From Diaporthe sp. PMI_573 (Eukaryota; Ascomycota; Sordariomycetes; Diaporthales; Diaporthaceae): 64,000 bases of DNA. Where the stretch lies: positions 620,001 to 684,000 of the forward strand of contig JAJTUP010000038.1 in NCBI GenBank assembly GCA_021399435.1, read 5' to 3'. This document shows, one piece after another, positions 1 through 13,482 of this stretch. Each line of letters opens with the position of its first letter. The stretch's first letter is position 1. Position numbers and translations under genes: made by a program. The notes below the pieces were generated by a model that was given only the letters and a program-made list of their open reading frames with translations, made no database searches and was not told the origin of the DNA.

Positions 1-2130
1 TTCCCACTGCCCAACCCTTGTAGATAGGCAAGACTCTAGCCAGCGCAAAAATCCACGACCGAAAACCTTCTTATCCTCGCTCATGACCGATTCGGTCCTA
101 AGCATTTGTGGCGGCTGGGACTTGGGCGCTAATCGGGGGATTCGATACCCAAAGTAATAGTCCCGGGCTCTCCGCTGGAGCAAGGGGAGTGCGTTAACAT
201 ATTCACGACCACACTGGTCATATCTCCTTATTAGGCCCAGAGCCTCGTCACTCTCGTCTTTCGATAGTTGTTCACACTTCACACATTTTCTGATGGGATC
301 GGACGTGCCGATTTCCTTGGTCCGTTCCACGAGTCTGGTTCTAGTGCGGTCCAGCTGCTTGATATACTGTGTCCGTGTCTGTTCCCCAAACCATGTTCCT
401 AAGCTTTCTAGCTTGGAGATTGACTCAATAGCTGCGAATTCCGGTCCGTGATCACCTATCGGGCTTCCTGATATTGCCAGGACGTGTACTGGCTCGGGTG
501 CGTCCGTGACCAGATGCCGCATAAGTTCAGGCCACTGGTTCTTGCTGCTCCTGATGTTATGCGCCTCGTCACATACAATCATGCAAGGCTGCTGACTCAG
601 ACTCTCTACTCCCTTGTTGTAAGTCTTAACGGACTGGGTTAGGACTGTATTTGCGGTTATGCAGATACTACCAAGACCGAATTGTGTGCGCCTCGAGCCC
701 CGGCGCCAGAGAAACTCTTTCAGGGCTTGCCTTTCCTTGCCCTCCTGGGCACCAATGTCGACTATTTCGATGGCCCGCTGACTATGAGGCAGTACAGCAT
801 CATGGCGTAAGAAAGCGCGGGTCGCCCGTACCCACTCGTCGACGAGACCCCCTGGTACAATGACCAACATGTAACCCTCGGCGAATGGAGGAACTGGCTT
901 CCCACCCCGGGCCTGGGGAGTGATCAGCGCCGCCGTGGGCGAGCCAGGGCTGCATGGGCACACAACACCATATCGCGTTTGAGTATCCGCTCGGCATTCT
1001 GAATTCCTGCCAAATGTAGGATGGTCTTTGCTGTGGACATGAGATGGACGGACCGAGCTGGTACCGAGTATCCTGCGCTCCCTCTTGATCGCAACGCCAA
1101 GCGACACTATCATCATGGTCCTAACCATAGTCTCGATTACCGTGTATGTCTTGCCTAGGCCAGGCCAGTCTGCGAGGTAGTGCAATATCCTCTCACGGTC
1201 ACCGAGAACCCAACCAACAGGATACGTCTGGTAGGGAGGTAGTTTTATCTGAGAATAAGGGGGCTGGTACTCGTGCTCCTTGTTGGAAGAGTCACGCCTG
1301 TCTCGATCTATGCCGGCAATGTCTGCATAAAGGTTATGCCACTTTTCGTTGTGTATGCTGGAGCGGTCGTGGCTTAGGCCAAAATTATACAACTCCGTGC
1401 CGCGCGAACCTAGTTTTAGCTCTTCGGTTGGGTCGTCGGTCTCAATCAGAAGATAGGTCTCGCCTACAGCTTCAGTATCATCTTCATCTTCATCATCATC
1501 CGCGGCTTCGTCATCATCGCCCGCGGTTTTGCCATCCCCTTTCGCTGTTACCACGGGTTCCGGTGGTACTGGTGGTTTGTTTGTAAGCCCCGAGCTTGCT
1601 TCTGAAGGGTTCCTCAGGGGGGGGTTTGGGTTCTGCGCCACGATCTGAGGATCATGGGCCTGTACAGGCTGTTGCGATGTAGGGTCAAAGTCTTGAGACC
1701 CGAAGACAAAACGGAGTGCCGGTGGGTAAAACTTTTTCTCGTCATCGTTGTAACCCTCTGGTGTCGGTAGTCCCATGATCTGTATGGCCATGAGGAGCCT
1801 CCTGAAAGATCGGTCGTCAAGAATCTCCACGAATGGGGCATCATGAAATGCCTGAAAGAATACCCGGAAGTTATCGCTGCCCTCGCCAAGGTATTCTTTT
1901 CTGAAGCAGTCAAAGCTGTATCGTAGTACTGGGGTTGAAGCATTTGTGACTTGGTCATTGGCAAGCAGCAGAATCAAGTCGATTTGGGGTTTGTTTGGTT
2001 GCGAAGTATGCCAGACATTGATATGCAGGTTGTTCAAATCCACGGGCGTGTTATTTTTCTTCGCAAGAGCGGCACAATATGCCCACTCAGGACCCGCCTG
2101 CTGCGCATGCTGCGCGCGCTGCTCATCCAT
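1..2130 (-). CDS. SNF2-type DEAH helicase, N-terminal part (runs off the left edge)
   Basis: One uninterrupted minus-strand frame of 710 codons runs from an ATG at 2130, with an in-frame TAG a few codons upstream, to the window edge. There is no stop and no need for an intron. About 300 residues of unrecognised N-terminus, including acidic D/E-rich stretches near residues 200-240, precede a helicase core. Walker A (GLGKT) is at about residues 324-328. Motif Ia-like sequence follows, and a Walker B box of DEAH type is at about 521-524. The stretch before Walker A (LPPYQ...GWVLGD) matches the Q-like lead-in of SNF2 proteins. The C-terminal helicase domain should lie left of the window. The family remodels chromatin or translocates on DNA. 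Accessory fungal copies of this type are common, so the cellular role is not inferred. Family assignment is fairly secure; orthology is unknown. Confidence 0.8.
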   Translation of the reverse strand, partial: MDEQRAQHAQQAGPEWAYCAALAKKNNTPVDLNNLHINVWHTSQPNKPQIDLILLLANDQVTNASTPVLRYSFDCFRKEYLGEGSDNFRVFFQAFHDAPFVEILDDRSFRRLLMAIQIMGLPTPEGYNDDEKKFYPPALRFVFGSQDFDPTSQQPVQAHDPQIVAQNPNPPLRNPSEASSGLTNKPPVPPEPVVTAKGDGKTAGDDDEAADDDEDEDDTEAVGETYLLIETDDPTEELKLGSRGTELYNFGLSHDRSSIHNEKWHNLYADIAGIDRDRRDSSNKEHEYQPPYSQIKLPPYQTYPVGWVLGDRERILHYLADWPGLGKTYTVIETMVRTMMIVSLGVAIKRERRILGTSSVRPSHVHSKDHPTFGRNSECRADTQTRYGVVCPCSPGSPTAALITPQARGGKPVPPFAEGYMLVIVPGGLVDEWVRATRAFLRHDAVLPHSQRAIEIVDIGAQEGKERQALKEFLWRRGSRRTQFGLGSICITANTVLTQSVKTYNKGVESLSQQPCMIVCDEAHNIRSSKNQWPELMRHLVTDAPEPVHVLAISGSPIGDHGPEFAAIESISKLESLGTWFGEQTRTQYIKQLDRTRTRLVERTKEIGTSDPIRKCVKCEQLSKDESDEALGLIRRYDQCGREYVNALPLLQRRARDYYFGYRIPRLAPKSQPPQMLRTESVMSEDKKVFGRGFLRWLESCLSTRVGQWE

Positions 2131-5100
2131 GGCCAACCACTATGCTCTTAGGATACGATACAATGTATGAGCAGAATTCACTTTGAAATTGGGTACGGAT
2201 AAGCCAGATGGCCCAAAGTTGAATAATTTATCTGAGAGATCTTCACTTAAATGAGGACAAAGAATGTTGCCGGAAACGTTTAGTGACCACAAAGACTATA
2301 AGGACAACGTTCGTTCCTCTGGGTTCATCCCCTGCCACGACATATGCGGTGCTCTCAAATATTGAGAGCACAAAGGCCAGGAGGCTCACAAGCAAGAAAA
2401 CTAGTCGGTGGTCGCCTTGAACGATTACGGTATTTTTTTTGGGTGGGGGGGGGGGGAGGCCGGACGGGAGTGCAGGAGACATCAAATCGAGGGAACACAT
2501 TTCTTTTACCATTGCTGATATCATTTAGCTTTGGGTTCAGGAGGCCACGTGGCTGACACGTCTCTTATCTGGCTCCAAGGGAAGCAAATAGCGCCATTGC
2601 GGTATGAGTGTGGATTTGTCGCGGCGAGATGCTACTCGGACCCCGGATCACCGCCTCGTCTATGCAGGTGATCCTTGTCTTCAAAATCTAAGACCCTCGT
2701 GGCCAGAGATTTGCCTCATGCTGGGAGACATATTTCTACAGGCGCCGCTCGGAAATAGTATTGTATGCCTTAATGAGCAGTCGCTATTTAGCTACATAGC
2801 GGTATATCAATGCTTCAACAATTTCACCACACTTGCCCATCTCTTTCAAGAGGCATTCAACGCACTTTTGAGTACTCCCAGGTCTCAAACACAAAATAGA
2901 ACGAAAACGAAATGCTTATTAGGTATGGGCTCAACAGGCTTTAGACCAGAAAGAAGTGGTGGCAGTGTGGTTTCACGGACCGCTCGTTTGTACACGTCTC
3001 TCTCACATGAATTTCTGTCAAGAGTATTCACAACGTCAATGAGCTAGCAAGCAGGTAACTGGTAACACTTTACGGTCCCCAATGCAGCTTGGTTCTCTCT
3101 ATGTATCGTTGATTCGCAATCCACCAACACCCACGCTTTTCGCGCACAGAGAACCCCTAGAATAACCTGGTTGATTCTGAAACTATACATCGATCGTTTT
3201 TTGAACGATTGCTAGCTGGAGTTTAGTGCATCTAACGTGAAAACATACCATATCTTATTGAGTTTCACTCTCGTTTCCGCTTTTTTTCACACCAGTTGCT
3301 TTTGTAGCAGTAATCAGGTGACTCCTTCACCAACTCTCGTCTCGTTCTATGTACAGACAACTGACCACTTTTAAAACAAGCCGTATCCAGTGTCCTCGAA
3401 ACAAAACCTACCTAGTTTGTCATACCCGGGTCTGCAGTATTCTGTACTATTCTTACAATGTGCCTTTGGGTGTTCATAGATCCAGGGACTGAATAAAAGG
3501 ACGACGTGGTCTGAGGTGAGATATCTCTTGCATGAGCTACCAAATCAAAAATACGGGAAGTTGGTGATCAGGCGGCCCTTCGTCCCTCCGCGACCTCTCC
3601 AACTGCCAGTCCGCGCATTGAAGGACCTCAGTGAATTACAGTGGGCAGAGGATACACCCTCCACAGGGGTGTCATGACCAAAAAAGCGCCTCCAGCAAGT
3701 CTGGAGCAGAGACTGGAATGCGCACCGGGCCGAGCGTATCAACAGACCGCGCATATTCAGTTCATTCGCACCCACTAGGTGACTCATTACTGGGAAAAGG
3801 TCATTTTCCGCAGTCGAGACTCGCGGCTGCGGGTTCAGGAAATGAATCTTTGTGAACAGGAGGTGTGGTTGCGTGAGACAGGTCCATGTTTGTGGAATGG
3901 AGATTCGGGTGCGCTGAGTCCATATGGGTAGGAAAAGCTGAGTTCAAAAAGAGCCTGAATTGACTTCAAGCCAGCGAGTAGTCCGAGTCACGTCCTGGCG
4001 AAGAGGTCGAATCTGTGCTACCTCAGGACCAGCGATCTGCCTGCTTTTACATAGCTACTCCGTCTATTGCCAGTTTTCGCGCAGTTAATTGGTACTACTT
4101 ACTGGCTACTGCATCAACCAGGTATTAGCGCTCCAGATTGTTCTTACAAAAATATCCCCCACTCTTCTCCCATTATCAACTGTCAGTCACTGGAGCTCAA
4201 GTCACTGTCCCATACCTCTAGCAAGCCATGGACCTATACTCGAGAGCTCTGGGGAAGAGAAGGCCCAGGCTTCGGCATTGAAGTCGAGGTTACAGTATGT
4301 ATCATTAGTACGCTCATATCAGTAAGCACGTTCACATATCTCCCGTAAAGCTTCATTGATTTTTTATGGGGGTTCCCTCGGCCAGTTTCTGGGGATAATA
4401 TTTAGGATCACAAGAGCAACCTGAGTGACACATTGAGAATTCCAAAAAGGAAATTAAAGGATTGATCACTCACATCCAGACTCGCGGGCGCCTCCACTGA
4501 ATTGGGGACGGCGCCGACGGCGAGGCAAGGCTGCACGGAAGCTGTCCGTCATTACGTTCGCGGACAACGAGTTTAACGCGGCTGTCCTACCTTGAACATT
4601 TGATCCCTTAACTACGTATAATACGTCTACACAGTATCTGATAGACGCGCCATGCGCTGCCCTCCCCCACCCCATGGATCCACAAGGCCAGCTGAAAGCA
4701 CGAAACCGAACGCGAAAGGGTCCAGATGTCACATGCGTCAAACACAATAATTTCCCCTTCCAACAGGCAACAGCCGAGCATGGGAGTCAGGTGGGATGAG
4801 AATTCCGCCTCGGCATCTACCTGACCAGTTTAAAAATAGCTATCCCCACTGATCTGTTTGACCCTTGATTGAATCTGACTCGGTATGAAGTGTGTGCTCA
4901 CGACAGAGCCTCCACTGAGGAATCTCAACCCGGCACTCATACCAGCCAGCCCTGATAATATCGAGTAATACCTAGTGTAGGTTAGTGAGCACTGGAGAAG
5001 CTGCCATATCCACTCTAGCCCGTGCGCTTGTCCCCTTTCCTCTTTTGCTGCTCGATAGTGTTGCACGCCATGACCTCAAGCATGCCTTTTCTGGGGCGGG

Positions 5101-8100
5101 GGGCTCAGATTGGTCAGTTCGGCTGCGATATCGATGCCATGACTCAACACTGTTTCTTGGGCGTCTGTTAGTCTACCAAGCCTTGTAACTCGTAGGCAGC
5201 ACAGGACGGGGGTTAGGCTGGCCAGTCACGAACTCGAAGGTTGCTCTCATGGGTATAGATTGATTCTGCATACACTTGATATCGAGAAGCCACTCGGCAG
5301 AAATGTGGCCAAAGAAATGAATCCTGAGCCCTCACCTGGGTACTCACGCTACAGCCACTTGACTCATCGGGGTCGTGCCTCGACTCTTCACTGGGAACCA
5401 TGCTGAATGAAATGCGTGCGACAGAACCAAAGGCAGAGTATCCTCGGAGCCAGGCGCTGCCAGAACGCTCAACTATAGTCACCGCCGAGTTTTCCACAGC
5501 GGCGCACCGCGGGATGTGCTTGCGGCAACTCTGCGCATGAAGGGCACGGCGGCACCCATGCAAGATGCGCCAAACACGGCACAGAGAGCGTTCGTAGGGC
5601 TAGGTGATCGCCCGGTACCGAGAGCTGCCAGCGAGAGGATGAGCCGGCTCGCTTCTTCATCACGCATGGTCTCTCTATGTAACTAGAAGCTCGCCTGTAG
5701 ATTAATGGTGCATACATCAGTGGAGGAAGCCGGCCGCTTCACCTGAGGCGGGTTGTGAGGCTCCAATGCACTCTGAGTCTGTGAAACATAGTGGTCTGGC
5801 CACGGCCAGTGCTCCGTCGGCGACATAGACCAACTCTGTATCGCCCAAACAGCGGCGTATGGTCTCCAGGACTCCAGACACTCGGCTCTCACCCGGCAAC
5901 GACTCCGCCATGGCCAGAAGCATCCAGCGGGCCCCTTCTCCCCACGAAGAGATGACCGACACTCATCGGGGATGCAGGCTTGGAAACTGGCCTCGTGAAA
6001 GACATGTCGTTTGAGTTGGAGACAGAATCGGCTGGCCATGCAGCTGCACTCGACACGGTGATCTGGCCAATGTCGATGACACCCACAAACTCTGTCACTT
6101 TCGACTCGTCAACAGCGACGGCGCATTTCAGGGCTGAATGTCGGTGCTGCCCCGACGCTTGTCGAGCGCAGCTCCGACAATCCCACGCACCACAATGCAC
6201 GTTCTCTTGCGGCGATGCTCCAAGCCATCGCGCGCAGAACAGCGCCAACTTGGCCACAAGCGCCCTGAATCCCGGTTCATCTCAACATATCTCTCCTTTT
6301 TGCTGTATCACGAACGACAGCAGTGAGTGAGCGGCAGGCGCGGAAACGGGCCCGGCCCCCTTTCCCCTCCCACCGAGCGAGGCTTATGCATATGGCGTTG
6401 CATCTGTGGTAGCGAGGCAAACGTGCCTTCAACACCGCCTTTGACACTCGCCACAATATCGGTAGGAAACGCCTGCGGTACGCGGAGATGAGATGGTGTG
6501 TCAGTATCACACCTGCCTCAATTGCTCTTAGAGCCGGGAACATCCGTAGTTGACGTGGCACCGCGGCAGTCCGTTTGTTGCGGGGGTTTAGAGCGTCTTT
6601 GGCAGGTTGGCGATGGCCGGACGGCAGGGGTAACTTCCGTTTGCAGAGTCGACGGCAGCAGGGCAGCTGAGATACGTAGGAAGAGCTAGCTTTGGGTGAG
6701 TGACAGCCCGTCTTGAGTGCGGAGAAGAGCGGCCGTTATGACGAATCTGTACACACCGGAAGTAAGTGGTGCAGTAGCTGTACAACTGGCTTGTTTGGCG
6801 GTGGAGTGGTGAAATTGCAATCCCCATCAGGGCGCCGCATGCAAGTTTGACCCGTCAGTCCGTCAGTTTCGCACTTCCCACGCCCTTGTGAGTTATGATC
6901 ATTTGGCCTGCTGAAAAGGGTCGCAATGCCCGTTAGATCGACGCAGCCGGTCCAGGGGTTTCTCGGGAGGGAAGCATGCAGCTGCAGGTCGGACTGTCAT
7001 CCCGCTCAGCCGGTTCTGCCTATCCAGGTTGGCATCACACCGGTTAAGATCTCGCTAATCTGATTCTTGCTGCAAGGGGCTGTTGCCACAGGTCGGCTCC
7101 GTCATCATCAACTAAGCACCCTGTGTTTGTGTTCGGCGACAACGTCGCGAAGAGGTGATCTACCCGTGGGCACGAGCCCTTGTCGGTGACTTGCATCTTC
7201 TGGCTGGCTCAGGTGGCCCTGGCCAAGACTCTGAGGCTGCCGGGCATATTTCTCAGTTGGTTGCAGATACCAGTCTTTGGAAAGCCACGTCGATGTCGGT
7301 GTGCTTCATTGACAGTGTCCCTTCACAGCCATTTTCTTGGGTACCAATACGAGGCAGCCCTCACGTCAGCCATGAGGCCTGACGGGTGTCAGAAAAGGAC
7401 CCAGCTGCTTCCCTTTTAGCGTCAGGACGGGCTAGGGGGGGGGACCGCTGTGGAAGACAGACCAGCTCTTTGTGGAAAAGAGCCGCAGGAAATCGTACGT
7501 TGAAATGGCCGCGTGTGTCGATCGCCGACTTGTTTGCGTTGGGGACAGCAATCGACACTCTGCATCCCCCACGCAGCATATGCAGTAATGTACTGTGGCC
7601 GTCTTGGCAAAGTGCGGTGGGAAAGCCAGATCATGCCTGCAACACCCGGAGTCGAGAACTGATGAATCTGAAAGCTGTACTGGATTGTGGGTCCCGCGCA
7701 GGCACACAGCCCAGGGGAGAATTGAGAAGTGGCACGAGCTTGTCAAAGTTTGGTTGGGATCGCGAGCGAGATTAGCGCTGGGACTGAGCCTGACCCACCA
7801 GTGCAAGATGTTTGCAATTTGATTAATGACCGATGCTGGCTGCCACGCTGCCCGATGCTTCAATTACCTGCGCCGGCCGGGGACCACGCTCATCGACCTG
7901 AGTTCGACTCGTCGTCTCCGACCTGTCGTTGTGCGGTCATGCATATTCCCTCCGTGAACGGCAGTACGCATATTCAGAATCAGCCCGATCGGTCACACTT
8001 GGTGGCGTTCCAGCTGCACGCCGTTTGTGATGCCGGAAGCTCGCGTGCAACGACATTGGGTTAATTGGCATGCCGGATCCCTCATGTGACCATACAATTC

Positions 8101-9619
8101 CAAGCCTATCTGAGTCGGTGCTGTGTGACGAGGGAGGCGCCTGAACGTCTGTGCTCTTGGAGGACTTGACAAGTTCCCGGCTTCCCGCTGCTGGCGCCAG
8201 CCTTGGGGCGCTCGAGCACAGAACAACCTTGATGGAGAAATGAAACCTCGGGCGGCGCAGGGCAAGGCGAAGCGGGCTCAGCGGGACGGGTCGTGGCGGG
8301 AGCCGCCGGGAGTTGCTCCTCAGCAAGGACAGTGAGAGAACAGCCCGTTTGCCGGCAGGAAGAAGCATGACTGACACCCACCTGCCCCGATCCGGGGCTG
8401 CAGAGAACAAAACGATCGCGTGCCCCCGAGCTTCCATTCCAATCTATCCGAGGCGAGAGAAATAGATGGCTTTCTTCATCGCGAGATGCCTCGGCCGATA
8501 CGTCGTTTCTCGCCCGATGGCATCGCGCGCTCGCAGGGTATAATGCAATTCAGGGCATCTCGGCAGATCGAGACAAGACAGGCTGCATGGACAAGAATGC
8601 ATTGTGCAGAAAGGAATAGTGCACCCCGTCAGTCCTGCACATGGTCCCGAGATGCTACACATCACAAGAGTGTCATCTGTCGAGCTGCCGCTTCCCTCGT
8701 TTCAGCTGGGCCATCATCACGGGGAAGGGTTCTGGGCCCCCACGCGGTGTTTTCCAGTCGTTTAGTCATTGCTTTGATTCTCGTGACGCAGCTGCTGGGA
8801 TGATAGCTCCAGCAGAAGAGTCCTTTATCGATATCAAGGACGCAGTGACAGCCGTGCGGGCACTGGCTCCTTGCGGGCGTGAAGGCTGCCCGTGGGCGCG
8901 GGTTAGCCCTCAACAGGGCGGGACCTTGATCAACCCAACCACGTGTGCGTGTGCTTCGGCGCGGAGGATTTCGGTGAGTGACGTTGCTCAAGGCGGCGCC
9001 GCCTTGTCCATGTAACAACGGCGCCGTCGATGCTGGTCAACCCGCCGTCTGGCGGGTGGGTGGAACCTAGCCAGCACCGGGTATTCTGGCGGCGAGGGAG
9101 CGGTAATAGTCGGAGGCGCCACAAGAGCCAGACTGGTGGGAGGGCTGATAGGCCCAGTTGGGCCCCCAGAGGCTTGTCCCTGTTCATTCCGCTGCAGAGC
9201 ATCCAATGAAATGGGGCCTTCCCGATCAGATCGTCCGATATTCCAGAACACCGGGAATGAGCGCAAACAAGGTTGCAAGGCGCCGAATTGGAAAGCTAGG
9301 CCCTGCTGGGAAGCACGGTCGGGCGCATCCCACCACCCGCATCCAGAGTGCACCATAGCCAGCGGCCGCCTAAGAAATGCCGACTCTCACCCCCGGGCGT
9401 CTGCTGGTAATAACAGGGGACCACCACTTTCGGATCAATAATCACATCACATCACGGCGGCAGAGGTCGTGGTTCCTTGGTGGCAGGCTCAAATTCCCAT
9501 TCAGGCGTAGAGCTCGTACTAGACAAGGAGGTGGCAGAATTTTGATCCGGAATTGCTCGAAGGCCAAAGGGTGCTGCACGTGTCCTGGTCATGAGCATGT
9601 TGGGTTGTGACTAGATAAG

Positions 9620-9650
9620 TGTGTGTGTGTGTGCGCGCTCGCGCTCGCGC
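9620..9650. repeat. (TG)n tract running into alternating GC
   Basis: About 14 bases of alternating TG are followed directly by CG/CTCG-rich alternating sequence, so nearly the whole tract alternates purine and pyrimidine. It is a simple repeat with Z-DNA-forming character. Confidence 0.8.
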
Positions 9651-11644
9651 CCACGCCTGCATGGCCCTATCAAAGTCATAATTGCAGATAGAGAGTCAAG
9701 GCAGGTTTGAGTCTAGTTGAAGCATTCGAGTCATAATTCTGTCGTTCTGGCAAATCCCATGCCTAACGCGGTGAAACCGACACGAAAGACCGCCGAGTGT
9801 CTCGGGTTCGTGCTTCATGGATCGCGCTTCACGGCCGTGTGACCATGAAATAAGATCGAAACAGTCTATTGACTGATACTTCCTTCCGCAGAACTGGTTT
9901 GAGCGCGGATTTGTGGGATGCAGATACGTATGAGCGTAGTAGCATCTGCTTGAGACAGTTTTTGATAAGCACCTAGGCAGTGCCTGGGACCAACCACACA
10001 GGTGGCCGGGCGGCGGAAGGGCTGAGCCGGAACCTGGTCAGTCACTGATGCGAGCATTGGAAAGGACATGTCTATTGCTGCGTGTCTTTGCTGCTCCTTT
10101 TTCTGCGTTCGCATGCCGACTCAGTGACCCTGGCGGCACTAGCATTGCGGATGCAATGCGCCGAGGACTCTCCTCACTGGCGACCCTCTGACAATGGTTG
10201 CTCAGACGGCCGCCGTATGCAGCCGTCCATTGCACAGGCCTTTTTGTTTTTTTTGGTGGCATCGCGCGTAGACCAAAATTGTATTTCTGTAGGTGAAGTT
10301 GCTCCCTGCATCTTGTCCGCAGTATGTGCCTGTGCCTGTTTCTGGCTGTCTGGGTGGTGTGGACCGGAATACAGTCGACTGCGTCCGAGCCGTGGGAGCA
10401 GGACAAGGTGTTTTCAGGGGGTAGTTACGGGACCAGACTGTCGTAACCCGGCCTGCATGTACATGATGCGCCTTGAAGTTCGCGTATCAGGCAAATGCTG
10501 TTGAAAAGGTGACAGGTCAGCACGGGTGGAGATCTGGAATGCGGCGGGGAAGTGAAGAAGGACCAGGTGGATGCAAGTGTGTACCACAAGATGATGCCGC
10601 AGCCCAGAGCGCGTGGAGGAAGCCGGCTAGGGGCCCGGCGACAGATTTCAAGAACCACAGCAGCTGTTTGAGGAGTAAAAACCGGATAGTGTGTGCGCGC
10701 ATCGGGCATTCCGGAACGAACTTGTGCTTGCAGCGATGCATGATGTCTGTCTGCCGGACGAACTGACGAGTAACTGTTGCAACGACGAGCCCTAAGCATC
10801 GCGAAAACGGGAGCACATTAGCATGGTACACATCACGATACACAAGTGACTCGGTCGCAGGCCTCCCAGCATGTGCTGGCCGCATCGAGTAAGTGAGTGT
10901 CATTACGTGATGTGTCTTCCGGGGCGAGCCCAAATCAGGCCGGCGAAATCAAGAAGAGCAACATGCAATTATTCCCCCGACAGGCTGAGACTTGTGTGTC
11001 TTCCAGTGCGTAGCCTTCACTGTGTGCGGGCGGGCCTTGAGAGAGGGAGGATACAGACTTGGCCTTGTCGTCACAGGAAGCGCGCCAGGGTCTGGCGTCA
11101 GGTCAGGCTCGGGGACTACTCATCCCTTGCTTTAATTACCAGCATAATACGAATGCCCGACTCAGCCTCAAACTTCAAGATAGTTCTAGTAGGTGGCCAA
11201 AGATCAAGTCCATTTGTGGAAACGAGCATGGGCCGGAGGATATTCCCGAGGGGTCTTCCAGAGGTCAGAGGTTAGAGGTCAGAGGCAAGCCGAGAGGCGG
11301 CAGGAGCAACAAAAGAGGCGCGCCAGCAACGAGACATGCAGCTCTTGACGCTGTACGCCAGGGCCCGTTTGAGGGCCGTCTGGGTCTGGAGCGGCTAGCT
11401 GGAGGACGTTGAGGTGTTGTGAGATGCATTGTGCGACCCGGACCGTCAGGCGGGCGCAACAGAAACATCCTGTGGCTTGCTGTCAGTCGAGTCGGGAGTA
11501 TGTGGTGATACTCTGCGCTGCGATGTCGTGAAACGGTTTGGCTCCGGGTCGGTTGTCTCGTCTTTGTTTGCCAACATCTGTCTCCTGCTGGTGATCGAGG
11601 ATGATAGAGACACCGGCCCGGGGCGCAAGACAAGCTGTCCATTC

Positions 11645-11772
11645 TTGAGATGCGACAAGTTGCGATGCGATGCGATGCGTTTCGATGCGATGTTAAGCGA
11701 TACGAATTCATGCGATCCGCTGCGCTGCGCTGCCGCTGCCGCTGCCGCTGCCGCTGCGGCTGCGATGTGATG
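11645..11772. repeat. Graded microsatellite: TGCGA pentamers passing into TGCGC and GCTGCC units
   Basis: The tract begins with imperfect repeats of TGCGA. It then passes through short TGCGC units into perfect GCTGCC hexamers around 11720-11755, and ends with GCTGCGATG sequence resembling the start. The units differ by single steps, which suggests replication slippage along one tract. It lies in non-coding DNA. Confidence 0.8.
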
Positions 11773-12156
11773 ACACCAGCCTCTCTCAACGATACCCTGT
11801 CGAGGGCTAATGCAAGCAATTTTAGAGTCCCCAGTCGCAGATGCCGCAATCACATCCGCTGGGAGGGGGACGGCGTGCTGTACACGGTACTGTAGACGAG
11901 ACGTTGTATGTACTTGCGGGCACAGAAATGGGGGTTGCGTACGGTTGCAGGACGACGATTGTAGCCTAGCCTCCCGTGGCTGCCATGGACCATGGTACTG
12001 CGTTGCTGAAGGGTGACCTCGATCAGTCCGGATCAGGGATGAGGAGTGAGTGGATTGTGAGGGCGAGGCGACGAGGGTTGATTGCGAGAGGCGAGCAAAG
12101 AGAGGCAGGGGTGGGCGAGGCGCAGATCAGTGGGGTGGACAAGAGCAGCAGACAGA

Positions 12157-12175
12157 AGGAAGGAAGGAAGGAAGA
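12157..12175. repeat. (GGAA)n microsatellite
   Basis: Four to five tandem GGAA units lie in non-coding DNA. Confidence 0.8.
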
Positions 12176-13482
12176 GGAGGGGGGCGTGGGCTTAGCGGGA
12201 ATTGGAGGGCGCACTGGATGCAGAGGACGTACCAGCACAGAGGACAGGCGGGAAAAAAAAACACCATGGGCAAGGAACCCCAGTTGCGCGTGGAGCCGCG
12301 GTCGAGACATCGCGACTGTGGCACCCGCACTTCGCAAGCATCTGCAGTCTGGTCGAGTGCCCTCCACTTTAAGGCGTTTTAGCGCCTCCGAAAGACCCTT
12401 GTCGCCGAACCCAAGCGGCTGCCACACCTTTTTTTTCGACGTCGTTCCTGCTGCTGTTTGACCGGCTGGGGGCATTTCGAGCTCCACGAGAACGCGCGAA
12501 GGTCTGCGCTTCTGCGCTTCTGTGCCCCTGTCTGCGGTCCTCCCGTCTTCCTTTTTGACAGCTATCACACTGCTTGTCTGACCGTTTGACAGCGCCTGCC
12601 AACGCGAACCTTGACGGTTGCCACGAAACAGGGCAATTGCCTTTTCCTGAGTCCCCCAAGCCAGCCAGGTACTATGCAGTACAGTGCTGTGGTAGACAAG
12701 CCAGCCAGCCAGCTGTCTACTCTCTCTCGCCCTGCCGCCTCCCCCATGACGACAGCAGCGTCCCTCTGTCTCAGCTCCGACTCGGGTCTTGTCTTGTCTT
12801 GTCTCGACTGGGCGGAGTCTCGACGGCCGAACAGAGAGGCGGGTGCCCGTGGCTTGCGTGGGTGCTTCCATTCCAACCCTCGAGGCTCGTGGCACCCTCT
12901 CTCCCGCTCTTCTCCTTCCTCATCCGCAATCCCTCATTCGTCATCAGCACATGTCTGTCGTCAATGCTCCCTGGTGAGCATCCCCATGCTCGGTCATGGA
13001 AGGCCGCCCAGGCAGGGAAATCTCGCAGCTACCCAGGTGCCCAGCCTAGATCATGCATCCTCGCGAGGTGCTCTGTGCCCTGTGCCCCTGTGCTTTTGTG
13101 CCTCTGACCTTTGAGCGCGGCCTGTCCAGCCTGTCCAGCCTGTCTGCCGAAGCCTTACCCTCAGCTCCATCGGGGCCACATCCCGGTCGGCCTTCACACC
13201 ACCATCGCCGCCTAGTTGAAACTATCCCTGCCCAACCACCCAAGTCTTGCCTGAACTGCCCAGCGGCAGAGGAAGCAACAGTGGTGGGGGTGGCTACCCT
13301 CACCACAATACGGTAGCCATGTGTGTGATGAGTGGGTGCTCGTTGGGTGTCAGTGTGCGTGTGCGTGTGCTTGTGCTGGTGCTACTGCTTGTGTTGTTGA
13401 AGGTACCCTCCGGCGTGCCACAAGTACAATGGTACATACATCCTTCCCAAGCCTCTTCTCTCCCCCTCCCCGGTCTGCTACT

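Noticed and set aside
7861..7920. Possible tRNA T-loop (GAGTTCGACTC)
   Set aside because: Flanking bases do not form the T-stem, and no D-arm or acceptor stem fits.
12023..12895. 290-codon minus-strand open frame
   Set aside because: No domain, mixed low-complexity composition, and overlapping open frames on the other strand. Typical of GC-rich non-coding DNA.
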